Shown here: positions 1 to 11,680 of the stretch, piece by piece
Numbering within the stretch: the stretch's first letter is position 1
How the letters are laid out: each line of letters opens with the position of its first letter
DNA from: Sphaerolaimus hirsutus
Lineage: Eukaryota > Nematoda > Chromadorea > Monhysterida > Sphaerolaimidae
Direction of reading: 5' to 3'
DNA length: 64,000 bases
Assembly (NCBI GenBank): GCA_964036195.1
Contig: OZ038457.1
Coordinates: forward strand, 14,411,147 to 14,475,146
Notes under the pieces: generated by a model
What the model was told of the DNA's origin: nothing
The model's database searches: none
What the model saw: only the letters and a program-made list of their open reading frames with translations
Made by a program: the position numbers and the translations under genes

Positions 1-77
1 AATCGTAAGATAATCTGGAAGCAATAACTCTCAATATTTAACACCTTCTCGCCACGCAAATTGAGTGCAGCGAAGTT

Positions 78-3000
78 CTAGTCGGCCAGGTTTGCGAGCA
101 CGGCGTGTATCTGGCTGAAGACCTCCTTGCTGTGCAGCATCCATAGCTTGTCGAAGTCGCCGCAGCTCTTCAGAAGGCCGCCGGCGATATTGGCCACCTG
201 TGTTCAATGAACAATGTTAAAGTATGGAATACACTTGGTCAGAGAGGTGCATAGGTATTTTGCCATGGAACAAACTGATTTTCTGTACGGTCAAGAATTG
301 ATTTGTCAGTGTCTAACTCGTCGATTCCAGCCGCCCAACACTATTTCAACACGCACGTAAACAGTAATCAAAATCCCAGTTGCCACACACCTTGCCCATG
401 GTGTCTCTGAGGCAGCGCAGCTCGTTCTCCTTGGCGTTGAGCTTGGACTCGAGCTCGAGGTGCCTGAGGCGCGACACGTTGCACGACTGGCAGCACTGGA
501 CGCCCGGCCCGCCGCCGCTCTCCAGCAACGCTTGTAATCCGTTCGCTGTATGGGGAAGGTGGTATTGTTATGATGTTGGAGAAATGGTTCGATTGAGAGC
601 CAGCTGCTTGCAAACAATTTCAAACTAAAAAAACATGATCGCATAGTTTTACATAGTAGTCATACTGAGATCATGTGCCAGTTCCGCAAATTGAGAAGTA
701 AAATGGCAAATGCGGACTAAATTGGCAAAAGCGAAGTGAAATTGCAAGTGAATTGGCAAAAGCGAAGTAAAAAAAGTAAATTTCTCTTCGCTTTTGCCAT
801 TTTACTTCTCGATTCACTTCGCTTTTGCCATTTTACTACTCGATTCACTTCGCTTTTGCCATTTTACTTATCAATTTGAGGAACTGGCCCCATGTTTTAA
901 GTCCCCGGAGACCACGGATTAAAAGTAAAAATGTTCCAATTTCAACATGTGCACCGCACCACCCTTCACATAAATTTTCGATGGATGAAATTGTGAAAAA
1001 GACCAAGTAAATATTCAGGGTGTTAAAATCCGGGTGAAAACTCACACTGGGTATTCGTGGTGGGTGGCTGTGTCGCGTTTGTCGGCGACATGTCAATACC
1101 GGACTCGTTACTGCCGCTGCTGGCTGCGGACGCCCGATCGTTATTGTTATTGTTGCCGCCGTTGCCCCCCTGCTGCTGTTGCTCCATCGCGCTGCAAAAA
1201 GGGGATACTTGAATTCAGTTGAATGACAATGAATAAAAAAAGAACTGAATTAATGACGATCATATCCACTCAGCACGAGATCATAAGCAATACCGTTGAA
1301 TAACTCTTCCCCGTCATTGAATAACTCTTCCCTGTTTGAATGTTTATCCACAATGTCTATTTGAAGTGCAACTTCAGAGGAAAAAAAACTCCGACCTTGA
1401 ATAACTTCCCCTCAAAAACCTCTCACGAAATAAAACCCCATGGGGTCTTATTCAAAAATATACGGTAATTACAAAACTGCTGTGCTAGAAATAACCTGTT
1501 GACAGCCATCGCTGCGGCCGCACTGAATAGCGCGTTGAAGTTGAGCAGGCCGAGCGGGCCGGCGGAGGGCGTGGGCGCGGCGCTCGTGGCACCGGCCACG
1601 CTGTTCAGAGTGGCCGCGGTCATGTTGTTGGCCACGCTGGACGAGCACACGGTCGACATGCTCGCCGCCGTGTTGTTCACGTTGTTGCCGCTGTTGTTGA
1701 GCGCGCCCAGCATTTGCTGTGTGATGAATGGTTATGTTACACGAGTCACGAGTTCATAGCCTACTAATGACACAGTTGACAGTGAAATGAACCATATCCC
1801 ATCTGAAAAATCAACCAAACTTTTGGTTTTCTCGTCACATTACGTCTCATTGCTTCCACTTCAAATTAATTTGGTGCGCAATTGTTCACGCGACCATATC
1901 CATCAAAATATGGTATTTATAAACATTCTCACTACAGTACAACACCCTTTAGCTCACCTCCAGTTTAATGCCGGCGTTGCCGAAAATGCCAGTGTTGGCG
2001 GGCGCGCCGCTGAAGCCGGCCGCGGTGCTGCAGGCGGCGCTGACGGGCTGGTCCTCGCCGCCCGCCGCCGACGCCGCCTGGCTCATGGCGCCGCGGAAGT
2101 GGTAGTAGGTCAGGTGCAGCGCGTAGGCAGCCTGTGGTCGCAACGACAACATCGTGATAACAGAAGTGCATGGTTGTTTTAAAGCAATATAAAGGGCGAG
2201 TGGTGGGAATAGGGATGGGAAAAAATGTTTTATCAATGACCAGGTGCCAGTTCCGCAAATTGAGAAGTGAGAAGTAAAATGGCAAATGCGAAGTGAAATG
2301 AGAAGCGAATTGAGATAAAATTGGCAAAAGCAAAGGGAAACTACTTTTTATTTTTATTTTTGTACTTCGCTTTTGCCAATTTTCTTCTCAATTCACTTAG
2401 CATTTGCCATTTTACTTCCCACTTCTCAATTTGCGGAACTGGAACGGGGTTGTTAAAAAAAGTGTTAAAAACGTTTTTTTTTTTTAACTTTGAAAAAAAC
2501 CCGGCCATCCCTAGGTGGGAAATGGTGGTGGGAAATCAGTGCACCCCAGCTCACCTGTGTGGGGAATGTTTTCGGCGCGGGGCAGAACAGGCAGGTGAAC
2601 GTGTTGGCAGCCGTCGACTGGGGGGTGCCCACCGACAGCGAGCTGGGTGGAAACAGGCTAGAGCCCATCGAATTCGGCTCCATCGGGTCCATTTTGGTCA
2701 TACTGCGAAGTGATACGATTTTGAGCGTGGAACAAACTACTATCACTATTACTATTACTACTACTACTAAACAATTACTAAGGGTCAACTAAGAAATTAT
2801 ATTCATCAACTCCAATGCACATGGAAATGCATTACGAGAGCGCTGGGGAAAATCAAGTAGGGTTCATACGGTATTTATTTTTCGGGATCGGGATTGATTT
2901 TTTGAGATTTCGGATCGGGTCCACAAAATCCCGTTATTTTTCAGGATTCGGGATCGCGATCCCGTTGGAACCCTAAAATAAATGACTACCAACTTCAGCG

Positions 3001-5578
3001 CCGGTTTCTTGGACCGCCTGGCGCCAGATCCGTTCGCCTTGCGCTTGGCGGCCTTGACGGGCGTGCTGGCGGCGCTGGTGGGCGTGCCGTCGCCCAGCGC
3101 CGCGCTCAGCGAGGGCGCCCTATCGCTGTCGGCCGTGGGCGTGTGCGTGCCGCTTTGTTGGTCCTCTGGCTTCTGCACGTGAGGTTTATTATGGAACGTT
3201 CTGATACACATTGGTGACCTGATTTTCTAAATGGGGCAACTTCTTGACAAGCTCACAAAACGAACAGTTCAAAAAGAAACAGATTAGAAATACACATTCC
3301 AGAAACAATATTTACAGAGATCAGATTAGTTTTTTTTTCAATTTCAATTTTTGTTTGTTGGAAAAACGTTTGCTTTCGTTTGTTTCATAAAACGTATTTT
3401 GTAAGCACGCGTGTTTTGGTGGCCAGAAAAGGCTGGGGGCAGTTCCAGACCCCGTAAAATGTAACGTAAAGTGTCAAATGTCGTGTGAAATATCAATCAA
3501 AACAATAACGAAAAGATTTTATTACTCAATTTTGCGTGACAATGGACACTCTGCACGACATTTTACATGACATTTGACACTTTACATGGTCTGGCATTGG
3601 CCCCAGGGTTCGGAGAGGTAACTGACCAAGTCGGCACTCAAGGCGGCGGTGGTCGGCCGCTCGCCGGTGCACGTCTCGCCGTGCGTCCGCAGTTCGGCCG
3701 ACTTGAGGAAAACGGCGCCGCACCGGTCGCACACGTTGTTCCGCTCGGGCCCGTGGATTTTCATGTGCCGGTTCAGGTCGAACTTGAATATGAACGTCTT
3801 GTCGCACAGGTGGCACTGGAAGGCGCGCGTGCCCGTGTGGATCATCAGGTGCTGCGTCAGATGGCCCTTTTGGAAGAACGCCTTGTCTGAAATGGGGGAA
3901 AGCAATATTGAAAATTGGATTTAAATCGTGCAAACGGCGGTCGCGACTCTCCGGACTACAATTCAGTCGCTAGTGAAAGCTACATTTGGCTTATTGCCAG
4001 GAACGTCAGTTTTCTCCACTTAGAACCTTGACTTGAAAGATACTTTCTGGACTTCTATTAGTTTTTTCAGTGGTTTCACAGAAAACGATTTTTTTTATAA
4101 TCGGTGTTTATCGAGGGTGGTTGAAAAATGCGAAACTCAAATTTTTCGAACCCTCGTACAACATTAAAAACAGCTTAAAATCGGTAAGAAACGTACTGCA
4201 GTGAGGGCAGATGTGCGACCGCTTTCCATCGTGCCACATCCAGTGCTTCTTGAGCAGCTGCCTGGTGCCGAACTCCTTGCCGCACTCGGTGCACGCGTGC
4301 GTCTGCTCGCCGCTGTGCGTCCGCCGGTGCGTCGACAGCTCCCGCTTCACAGTGTAGATCTTGTCGCACATGTCGCACTCGTACAGCGGCTTGTCGCCAT
4401 GCGACTCGCGGTAGTGCACGTTCAGCGCCGGCCGGCCGTCGAACGTGGCCGCGCAGAACCTGACAATTCGCATCATCAATAAAAACGACGAAACTGAAGA
4501 AACCTGTTCACTTTAGCTATTTCCGTGGGCGCTGTGCCTGTAGACAAGTAAACCCGCTCGACATGTAGGTAAAATATACCTCAAATAGGTAGGTATATAT
4601 TTATGCTAAAACCATGTTTATATCCCAAAATAGCGATTACTGTGAAAATTGACAAAATGGAACAAGAAACAATTTTGAGTGAAAATTTGGAAAAACTGGT
4701 AAAAATTTTGCTCCACGTAAATGGATAGATACCTGAACGATTTGGGGGCGACTCAGGGGAAGGTAGTCCAAAAAATTCTAGTCTAGCGAGCCTACGTCTC
4801 TACATGCAGAAACAAAGCATCGAAGCGAACCTGCAGGTGTAGACCTTGTTGCCGTCGACCAAGGACGAGTCTGGGCTCTCGATGTTGGACATGCGCAGCC
4901 CGTCGTCCAAGCCGCTCATGTCGGAGAAGGTGGGCGACCGGGGCAGGCCGTCGCAGCCGCCCATCGAGTTCGAGTTGGCCGTCACCGGACGACCGGAATC
5001 TTCCTGTTCGGACGCGGCGCCGCCGCCGCCCGCGTCGCTGCCGTGCGCCTGCAGAAGAGCCATTGACACTGAGAAACCACATCCGGCATCCACAAATGGT
5101 CCACACTCGCTAGTTGACATCGCAAATTCGTGTCAACTGAATGTCAACCAAATAACACCAAAAAAATGTTTCCAAGCATCACACTTAACAGAAACAATGA
5201 AAATTAAGTGTCACGATATTAAATTAACTAGGTATGTCCTATCACAAAAGTTGGAATCGCAAAATTCAATTTAATTTAGTTGTAACGAATTTTCATGTCA
5301 ACTAGTGTGTGTGGGCCAACAAACATGCAACACGAACGCACCTGCGCCATGTGCTGTTCGAGCTTCTCGAGCGACGCGAACGACTTTGCGCACTCGTTGC
5401 ACAGGTAGCAGCAGTTCGCGTTGTCCGACGGCGGGGCGGCGGGCGGCGCGGCCGGCTGCTCGCCGGTGGGCGCCGCCTGGCCGCTTTGGGCGCTCATGGC
5501 TGCCGCCACCGACGTGGGCGGCAGCTCCAATCCGCTAGCCGCGGCCACGGCCGCGGCAGTCATCGCAGCCAACGACAT
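78..5578 (-). CDS. C2H2 zinc-finger protein, probable transcription factor, 11 coding exons
   Basis: Spliced minus-strand gene. Exons in order: 5342-5578, 4831-5048, 4197-4459, 3627-3886, 2990-3172, 2555-2702, 1958-2131, 1496-1716, 1046-1191, 391-545 and 78-197 (stop at 78-80). All junctions are GT-AG, and phases agree everywhere except between 2990 and 2702. The start at 5578 opens an Ala-rich N terminus. About eight fingers follow. The first (from about residue 60), second and fifth are split across exons; fingers 3, 4 and 6 are classical; the seventh ends HGETC, a C2HC variant. An eighth, starting TCLFC, is divided between the exons at 2555 and 1958. Between fingers 7 and 8 lies a Lys/Arg-rich stretch (KAAKRKANG), a possible nuclear signal. 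The C terminus has a Gln/Asn-rich segment, a short heptad-like helix (HLELESKLNAKENEL) and an acidic end. Sequence-specific DNA binding in the nucleus is inferred from the fingers. I do not recognise the orthologue. Confidence 0.88.
674..890. repeat. Foldback MITE, 'GCGAAGTGAAATTGGCAAAA' word family, copy 1
   Basis: It lies in an intron of the zinc-finger gene. The ends are tgccagttccgcaaattgag and the near reverse complement tcaatttgaggaactggc. The arms repeat variants of ttcacttcgcttttgcc and its complement. Other copies lie at 2243-2442 and 40451-40692. Confidence 0.75.
1288..1470. repeat. Degenerate 'TTGAATAACTC / CCCC' word repeat
   Basis: Repeated ttgaataactcttcc words run into a ccccatggggtcttattc segment and end near atacggtaa. 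It resembles the TACCGTATTT-bounded foldbacks found later in the window (for example 41239-41570) and lies in an intron of the zinc-finger gene. Confidence 0.5.
2243..2442. repeat. Foldback MITE, 'GCGAAGTGAAATTGGCAAAA' word family, copy 2
   Basis: Inverted ends ggtgccagttccgcaaattg and caatttgcggaactgg enclose arms of the same words as at 674-890. It lies in an intron of the zinc-finger gene. Confidence 0.75.
2737..2771. repeat. ACT/TAC trinucleotide microsatellite
   Basis: An imperfect run of actattactatt units, then tactactacta, next to the acceptor of the zinc-finger exon at 2555-2702. Confidence 0.7.
2811..2842 (-). CDS. Candidate 32-nt micro-exon of the zinc-finger gene
   Basis: The exon at 2990-3172 ends in phase 0 at donor GTAGTC, but the open frame of the exon at 2555-2702 needs phase 2. 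In the intron between them, a good minus-strand acceptor (TTTTCCCCAG) at 2843 and a weak donor (GTTGAT) at 2810 would define a 32-nt exon. That length restores the frame and makes the whole coding length divisible by three. Its low GC content, unlike the other exons, is against it. A sequence error or an unseen splice site would explain the mismatch equally well. Confidence 0.2.
2868..2978. repeat. 'CGGGATCGGGATT' foldback with TAGGG...CCCTA ends
   Basis: It starts tagggttcatacgg and ends ggaaccctaaa. The inside is repeated cgggatcgggatt and its complement. Related copies are at 20057-20440, 54990-55075 and 60575-61149. Confidence 0.65.
3431..3605. repeat. Foldback 'ACCCTGTAAAGTGTCAAATG' family
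   Basis: The left arm (ccagaccctgtaaaatg, aagtgtcaaatgtcg) is mirrored by the right arm (acatgacatttgacactt, acatggtctgg). The element ends about 20 bp from the donor of zinc-finger exon 3627-3886. Other copies are at 8490-8632, 18230-19155 and 34332-34720. Confidence 0.7.
5110..5305. repeat. MITE with CTAGTTGACAT termini
   Basis: Terminal inverted repeat: ctagttgacat at the left, atgtcaactag at the right. It sits in the first intron of the zinc-finger gene. A partial copy in opposite orientation is at 21470-21695, in an OTUD5 intron, and shares the cttaacagaaacaatgaaa core. Confidence 0.7.
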
Positions 5579-5740
5579 GATTGTTCTGGGGCGATGTTGA
5601 TCAGGTTTGATAGATGAAGTGTGTTAGCGCGTCGAGTTTGGGAGATCTGCGAGAACGTGGCACTTTTGAAGCGTTATTTTGAGAATGTAAGTCAAGAAAA
5701 TATTGAGTTTAGGCAACTGCTACAGTATTTACGCGCGTGT
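5579..5740 (-). promoter_or_regulatory. Probable 5' UTR or promoter side of the zinc-finger gene
   Basis: This is the stretch directly upstream of the minus-strand start codon, leading into the CpG-rich island at 5740-7200. No TATA box stands out, so a CpG-rich promoter is the natural reading. The transcription start cannot be placed. Confidence 0.3.
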
Positions 5741-7200
5741 GCCGCACTTATCGTGCAATGACTGAGGAAGTGCTCACGCGGCGACGCGTGGATACGCGTG
5801 TGCGCTTATCACAGATTGCAGCGGGGAAATAAAACGGCAGATAAATAAAAAAGCGTGTGAAGCGCGTCGACCATTCTGTAGCGAAAAGCATTGTGTCGGC
5901 AAATCGCTCTGCATGGAACGCAGAACAAACATGGCTGGAGAGCAAACTTTTCATGAGCAAGCACGATGTTTCATCGCAAGGGGCGCGCGGCCGCGGCGTC
6001 AGCATTGTGCCGCGCATGTATTAGCGGCCTGCTCACCTGGGCGAGCGGCCGCGCCGGCATTCTATCGGCATTTCCCATCGGCCCGTATCGCTCAGCGTTG
6101 GAATGCATGTGCTAGCATGCAAATACCAATGGGAACAAAACCGGGCCGCGCATGCACTTAGGCATGGAAAGAGCAGCAACCATGAAGCGCGGCTTGAGTT
6201 CCATCAACGGCGACTGTTGCTACCTGTGTAGCACGCCGCTTAACTCATGCACACAAACTAATAACAAATACGCGCGTCGGGGCTGGAAGCACGAACGAGC
6301 GCAAAGCGGACCGGGCCCGCGCTGTTTATACATCGGCCGTGCGTATGATAGCTAAAGCACAAATGACTCACATGCTCAAGTTTCATGACCGAGGCACGGT
6401 TTCGCATGGACACGCCGCGCGGCACAAAGCATAACTACAAACAAGCCGCCCCGGCGTGCGCCCGGTCACGCCGCGCCGCATTACACGGCCGCCCCGGTAC
6501 CGGTCGCGTACGGGCCGCGCAGCTAGAGGCGAGCGCGCAGCCGCCGACGCTAATGGGTTTAGTTTGGGCTCAGGTCAAGCAGGGAAAACAGTTTGCCGAA
6601 AGAGGAAAGGTCAGCGCATGTAACCGTTCACACGGCTGGACTGATCCGACCGTTGGCGGAGGCGGTCACGCGCGCGCGCATGCCGCGTGTTTACACTGTC
6701 GCCGCGGCGCTACAGTCACGGTCACGCACTAGCGGCGGCGCGCAGGAAAGCCGGACTTCGATAAGCGGCCGGCCAAATCAATCCAGGGACGAATACCAGG
6801 CGCTGATGGCTCACATCGGACGACATAAGTACCGTGAGAGCACGTTCGCGTCCAACAGGCGAAGCGGGCTAACTTATAATATTTAGTCCATCAAAATAGC
6901 AAATGAGTGGCATTAAACGAGTCGACGGGCTAGCTTTATGCGTGTTGCAAAGAAGAACACTAGAACAGGCGCGCATCCATGGGGAGAAGAGAGTGCGCTA
7001 CCGTAACCGGCAGAGGGGAGCACGCGCCGCCGCGCCGTGCCATCCAACACGCGACGGCAACACATGCGCACCAGACGCGGCCCGTCAACCGTCAAGCGCG
7101 AAACTGCGGCGCGTAACACACTCGCGTCTGTACTCGCAATCTTGTACGCTTTGCCACGCTGAAACGATAGCTTTCTCGCGGGTAGCACGAGCGCCAAAAG
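5740..7200. other. CpG-rich, apparently non-coding island 1
   Basis: GC-rich, CpG-dense, single-copy-looking DNA upstream of the zinc-finger gene. Open frames occur on both strands, but none has flanking splice sites, biased third positions or a recognisable domain. Forkhead-like sites occur at 6323-6329 (TGTTTAT) and 6688-6694 (TGTTTAC). A promoter or enhancer role is inferred only. Confidence 0.45.
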
Positions 7201-8489
7201 TAGTACAAAGTTGCATGCTGCTCAATTAACAAGCACTTGTGTAGATTACAAACATATTTATCATGAAATGTGAGATACCGGGAAAAATACCGCGATGTAA
7301 AAATATCTAAAGAGGCAATTGACAAAATAAAAATGCGTTTACAAATAACAATAGATATTGATAATCACTGCGATTGTCAGTAGGAATCAAAACGCAAGTC
7401 ACAAGTAAAAATGTGACACAAACAAATTTGGCACACATTCTGCAGAGACTGAATTCTGTTAAACGAGTACAGCAGTTATTTATAACCAGAATCAGCACTT
7501 TGCTTCACAACACATGGACTCCAGCAATGGAATGAAACGATAGGGGTTGTGTTGGTCAAAAATAAATTCGTTTAATTCAACCGATTTTTCTTCGAAACCA
7601 GTTGGGATGGATAAAAATAGAAAAAATAGAAAGGATAAAATTTAGATACAGATAATTAAAGACGAACAGACAGATAAATTTCAAGCCAACGATAGCCTTT
7701 GTCGCATCACGATAAGCAACAAGTACATACCTACTTAAAATTTCTGTTGCAGCTTGAAAAACTGATTCGGCACACACAAATGTCTTCAAAATTCTACCCG
7801 CAAAAACGCAACGGATATCGGCCACACAAAATATCATTGGCCGCATTGGCAGACAAAGTGCGACATTTACGACGGGTCGAAACTCAAAGCTATTTCGCAC
7901 GCTGTTTGCCGCTGGCGGCTGTAAAAGCATCATGACCGGGCGGCATTCTATGTACATGCCGCCTGTGTAAAGCGGCCACAGACCATTTCATTCCATTTCA
8001 CAACTGCGACGTTTTCAAACCTAGCTAGCTAGCGTATCACAAAATCATTACAATTTACAAAGTTTATTAATCTTTGACTATAAGAAAATAATTATCGTTT
8101 TCGCAAAATTTACACAAACGGTGGATTATACTGTCAAAGTTGTAATGGAAACTTCAGGAGTAGCTTTACCGGCATTCACCGGCATTTTACCCAAACGTAC
8201 GACATTAAAAACGACGTTAAAAACGCCGCTTTAATGGGTAACGAGCATGAAGAATTTGAAGGAGCCCGCTGTAATGTGATGAAAGGGAAAAGCTCTAGCA
8301 GCGCTCAATCAAAAGAAAAAAGAGAGGAACAGGCGCGCGCAATAGGCATAGCTGCTGCATCGAGACATTGGCGTCTTGTTTGTATGAAAGAAGGCACATT
8401 CCAAAAGTGTAGGTCACTAGCGATTACCAAATCAAATGCTATTATCGATTCAAAAAACGGCAATGTGGTTGAAAAATATGGAAACTTGG
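7200..8489. other. AT-rich intergenic stretch, no gene seen
   Basis: Mixed AT-rich sequence without a clear repeat or coding exon. The 93-codon frame starting at 8234 is Lys/Arg/Ser-rich, lacks the GC3 bias of the real exons, and has no recognised motif. Confidence 0.5.
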
Positions 8490-8632
8490 GGGTAGTCCCG
8501 GACCCTGCAAAGTAAAGCGTCAAATGTCATGTAAAATGTCAATCAGAACAAAAAAGGTAATATTTTATTACTGAACTTTGCATGATCAATGACATTTTAC
8601 TTTACACTTTACAGGGTCTTGGATAGGCACCA
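8490..8632. repeat. Foldback 'ACCCTGCAAAGTAAAGCGTC' family, short copy
   Basis: The arms gaccctgcaaagtaaagcgt and actttacactttacagggtc are inverted around a short AT-rich centre. Same family as 3431-3605. Confidence 0.7.
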
Positions 8633-8739
8633 GACTACAGTGTATCTCAAGTGCCAAAGTGTGGCTGATTAGGTGATCCAGCTGAAAACTGTCAGCGAAC
8701 TTTCCACTTGACTTGATAGTTTAAATAGAAAATGACACG

Positions 8740-9994
8740 TGTGTGCGCTAATTTCGGGACACACCCATTGCGCACGTGGCGTCTAGCGGAAGTCGATGGA
8801 CTGGGCCATGGAAATGTGTGAAGCGGCGGGCATCATGCTTCTTTGAATCGTTTATTTTCACTCGACACGACAAAGCGCGCGATGGCCGGTGTGCGCTGTG
8901 GGCGCGTCGGCGCGAGACGCAGGGAAGGCTGGCTCGCAGTGGCACATGTGCTCAAGCGTCCGCGCCGTTCGCGGCAACAACTGCAAGTGTGGTGGGCCGC
9001 TGCACACACACACCCAGACCCAAGTAATGCAAATGCTGCAATGGGGGGCCGCGGCACAACCGGCAAACAGGCAAGGCGGCAAAGGCACGCATGCAGTCGT
9101 TATCATCAAGCTGACAAGTTTACGCCGACCGGCCGCTCATAACCTTCGCAAGCATGCTGCTCGTGTGTATCGCATTACGGTGGCGCATGGCGCGTCCACT
9201 GTGCAATGCAAACAATCGCATCACACACGAAAGGCGCCCCGTCGCCATGCGCACGTCTTGATAAGCGCGCACATGACCGACAAGGCGAAAGCGACGAGTG
9301 CTGCTCGTGCGCAAACCGCACCTCCAATCTAACCGGCGACGAGCCTCGACGCCGGCGTCCCTTCGTCCGCACGTCGCGCGTCAATTGCGAACAAATTCAC
9401 AGGGCAAAGAGCGACAGAAACCAAGCTACGTAGGGAAAAACGCTGCCGAATGTGGAAAGAATTCACAATTCATTTGGGCATGCCCATGCGGCGCGGCTAA
9501 GCGGCTAAATGTCGAACACAACAAGTTGGCAATAGACGCGGCCGATTGAGCAGGAAAACGTGCGTGAGCAGGGCGGCCGACGCGATAAGGCTTGCGGCGG
9601 GCGGCGCGGCCGAGGGCGCCGCGCTGGCGCCAAACGGCCGTCGCGGCAGCAAGCATCGCAGTGATTCGACCGGGCTGCGCACACTTTGCCTTCATGCGCC
9701 GCGCTCGCCGATAAGCAAGCATTCAGCCGCACCTTACAACATGGACGCTGCGCAGACGGCTGGCGGGCGCCGTTGGCGGCTATCTGTGCCAATTGGCCCG
9801 ACAACCGGCGTTGCACAGTCATCGCCCGCGTGCGTACTACGCATGCAGGGGTGGCATGGGTCAATGCAAGCTGACCGCCGCAAACTATCTTACGCGCTCA
9901 CTGGGCGGCAGCTCGGCCGAGCGCTCAATGAAGCGGGTGGGCGGCGGCAGCGGCACCGGCGCCAGCGACGTGACTCAACCGGCCCAGGTGCGCC
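8740..9994. other. CpG-rich, apparently non-coding island 2, cut at its right end
   Basis: Dense CpG, with open frames in most registers but no exon-like signal. It stops abruptly at 9994, where a 1,385-bp hairpin begins. Its last 30 bp (9965-9994) match 44677-44706 with one mismatch, directly after the assembly gap. Confidence 0.5.
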
Positions 9995-11379
9995 CATAGC
10001 GGATTTTGGGGTTAGCATTTTAGGGGGGGGGGGTCAGCCGGTCAGCACGCGTTAATAACTCGGGAACCGCTTGGCGAAAAATGTTGAAATTTGGATATGT
10101 TATGGTTTCAGGTCGGGGCTAATATCAAGTCCGACGATTTTTTTCTACGACCCCCCAGACCGGAGATAGGGGGGGTCTATAAAAACACTGTAATTTGCGT
10201 TTTTTTGGGTGTCGCCAAGAACATGCAAACTTTGAACATCAATAGCTCGATCATTTGTGAACCGATTTTAGTCATTAAAATGTTTAAATGATCACAAATG
10301 TTCGGAGAGTTCATTTCTGAGGTCAAATCGGAGATACACATTTGTTTATATGACGATTTAGCCCGATTTCGAAATGCAAAATTTCCGCAAAAGTTTGCTT
10401 TTTGAACATACTATCCTATTCTCCTGATCGAGAGAAACCCAATGAAACAAAAATGAGATCGATATCTCTCTCCGATCAAAGTAGAGCACTTCAAACTTCG
10501 CGTCCCATCCATGTAAATAACCGCATGAAGGTCAATGCGTTCAAATTCAAAACTCCATATCTCGACCATTTCTCAGCCGATTTTTACCAATGAACACTTA
10601 AAATGATCAGAAAAACCTAAAGAGTCCAGTTGTATGTTCAAATTGTCAAGATGCTTTTTCATAATGATAATTTCATACAAGAGTTTGCATTATTTTCTTG
10701 TGTGGGAAATTTAAGTTAGGATACAGATAAGCTGAGCATACAAATGGAACTTTCAGGTTATTCTGATCATTTTAAATATTCATTGGTAAAAATCGGCTGA
10801 GAAATGGTCGAGATATGGAGTTTTGAATTTGAACGCATTGACCTTCATGCGGTTATTTACATGGATGGGACGCGAAAGTTTGAAGTGCTATAACTTTTGA
10901 TCGGAGAGAGATATCGATCTCATTTTTGTTTCATTGGGTTTCTCTCGATCAGGAGAATAGGATAGTATGTTCAAAAAGCAAACTTTTGCGGAAATTTTGC
11001 ATTTCGAAATCGGGCTAAATCGTTATATAAACAAATGTGTATCTCCGATTTGACCTCAGAAATGAACTCTCCGAACATTTGTGATCATTTACACATTTTA
11101 ATGACTAAAATCGGTTCACAAATAATCGAGCTATTGATGTTCAAAGTTTGCATGTTCTTGGGGACACCCAAAAAAACGCAAATTACAGTGTTTTTATAGA
11201 CCCCCCCTATCTCCGGTCTGGGGGGTCGTAGAAAAAAATCGTCGGACTTGATATTAGCCCCGACCTGAAACCATAACATATCCAAATTTCAACATTTTTC
11301 GCCGAGCGGTTCCCGAGTTATTAACGCGTGCTGACCGGCTGACCCCCCCCCTAAAATGCTAACCCCAAAATCCGCTATG
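9995..11379. mobile_element. 1,385-bp near-perfect foldback element (long hairpin)
   Basis: It starts catagcggattttggggtt and ends with the exact reverse complement. By eye the arms (about 9995-10640 and 10740-11379) match almost throughout, with only scattered substitutions and small indels, around a loop of roughly 100 nt. Each arm holds the same 66-codon frame (10091-10291 plus, 11085-11285 minus), which is simply the arm read twice. No transposase is visible and no target duplication is clear. It contains the word ccggagatagg, as do the foldbacks at 57347 and 60090. Confidence 0.85.
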
Positions 11380-11670
11380 ACTGCAGGGGTTCAGTATTGG
11401 GGGTGGAGGGGTGGGGCTTACCCCCCAAACACTCCAGCTATTTCTTCTCCCTTTTTCCTTCTAATGTTTGAAAACCCCAATATATTGGGTCATATTGAAC
11501 CCCTGGGAACCACCCCCCCCCTCCAAAACATTAGAATTTATACACACGATTAGTGACGGAATGGCGCCATTTTAGGGCACCAAAGTACACCGCACCATGG
11601 TGCCCCTTTTACTACTTCTGCTACTTGTGCACCGGGTAAACTTGTGCACCAGCACAGGCCCATTTTGGTC
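11380..11670. repeat. Truncated copy of the 52385-53195 composite repeat
   Basis: From the hairpin edge onward the sequence follows 52389-53195 with a large internal deletion. Shared blocks include ggggttcagtat, ccttctaa...gaaaacccc, atggcgccatt and acttgtgcaccgggt. The left end of the repeat is missing exactly at the hairpin junction. Confidence 0.65.
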
Positions 11671-11680
11671 CTCTAATCAG

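Noticed and set aside
9546..10055. A 169-codon plus-strand frame
   Set aside because: It lies in a CpG-rich island where most registers are open, crosses into the hairpin, and has no splice signals or domain.
10091..11285. Two identical 66-codon frames on opposite strands
   Set aside because: They are the two arms of the hairpin read outward; the identity reflects the inverted repeat, not two genes.
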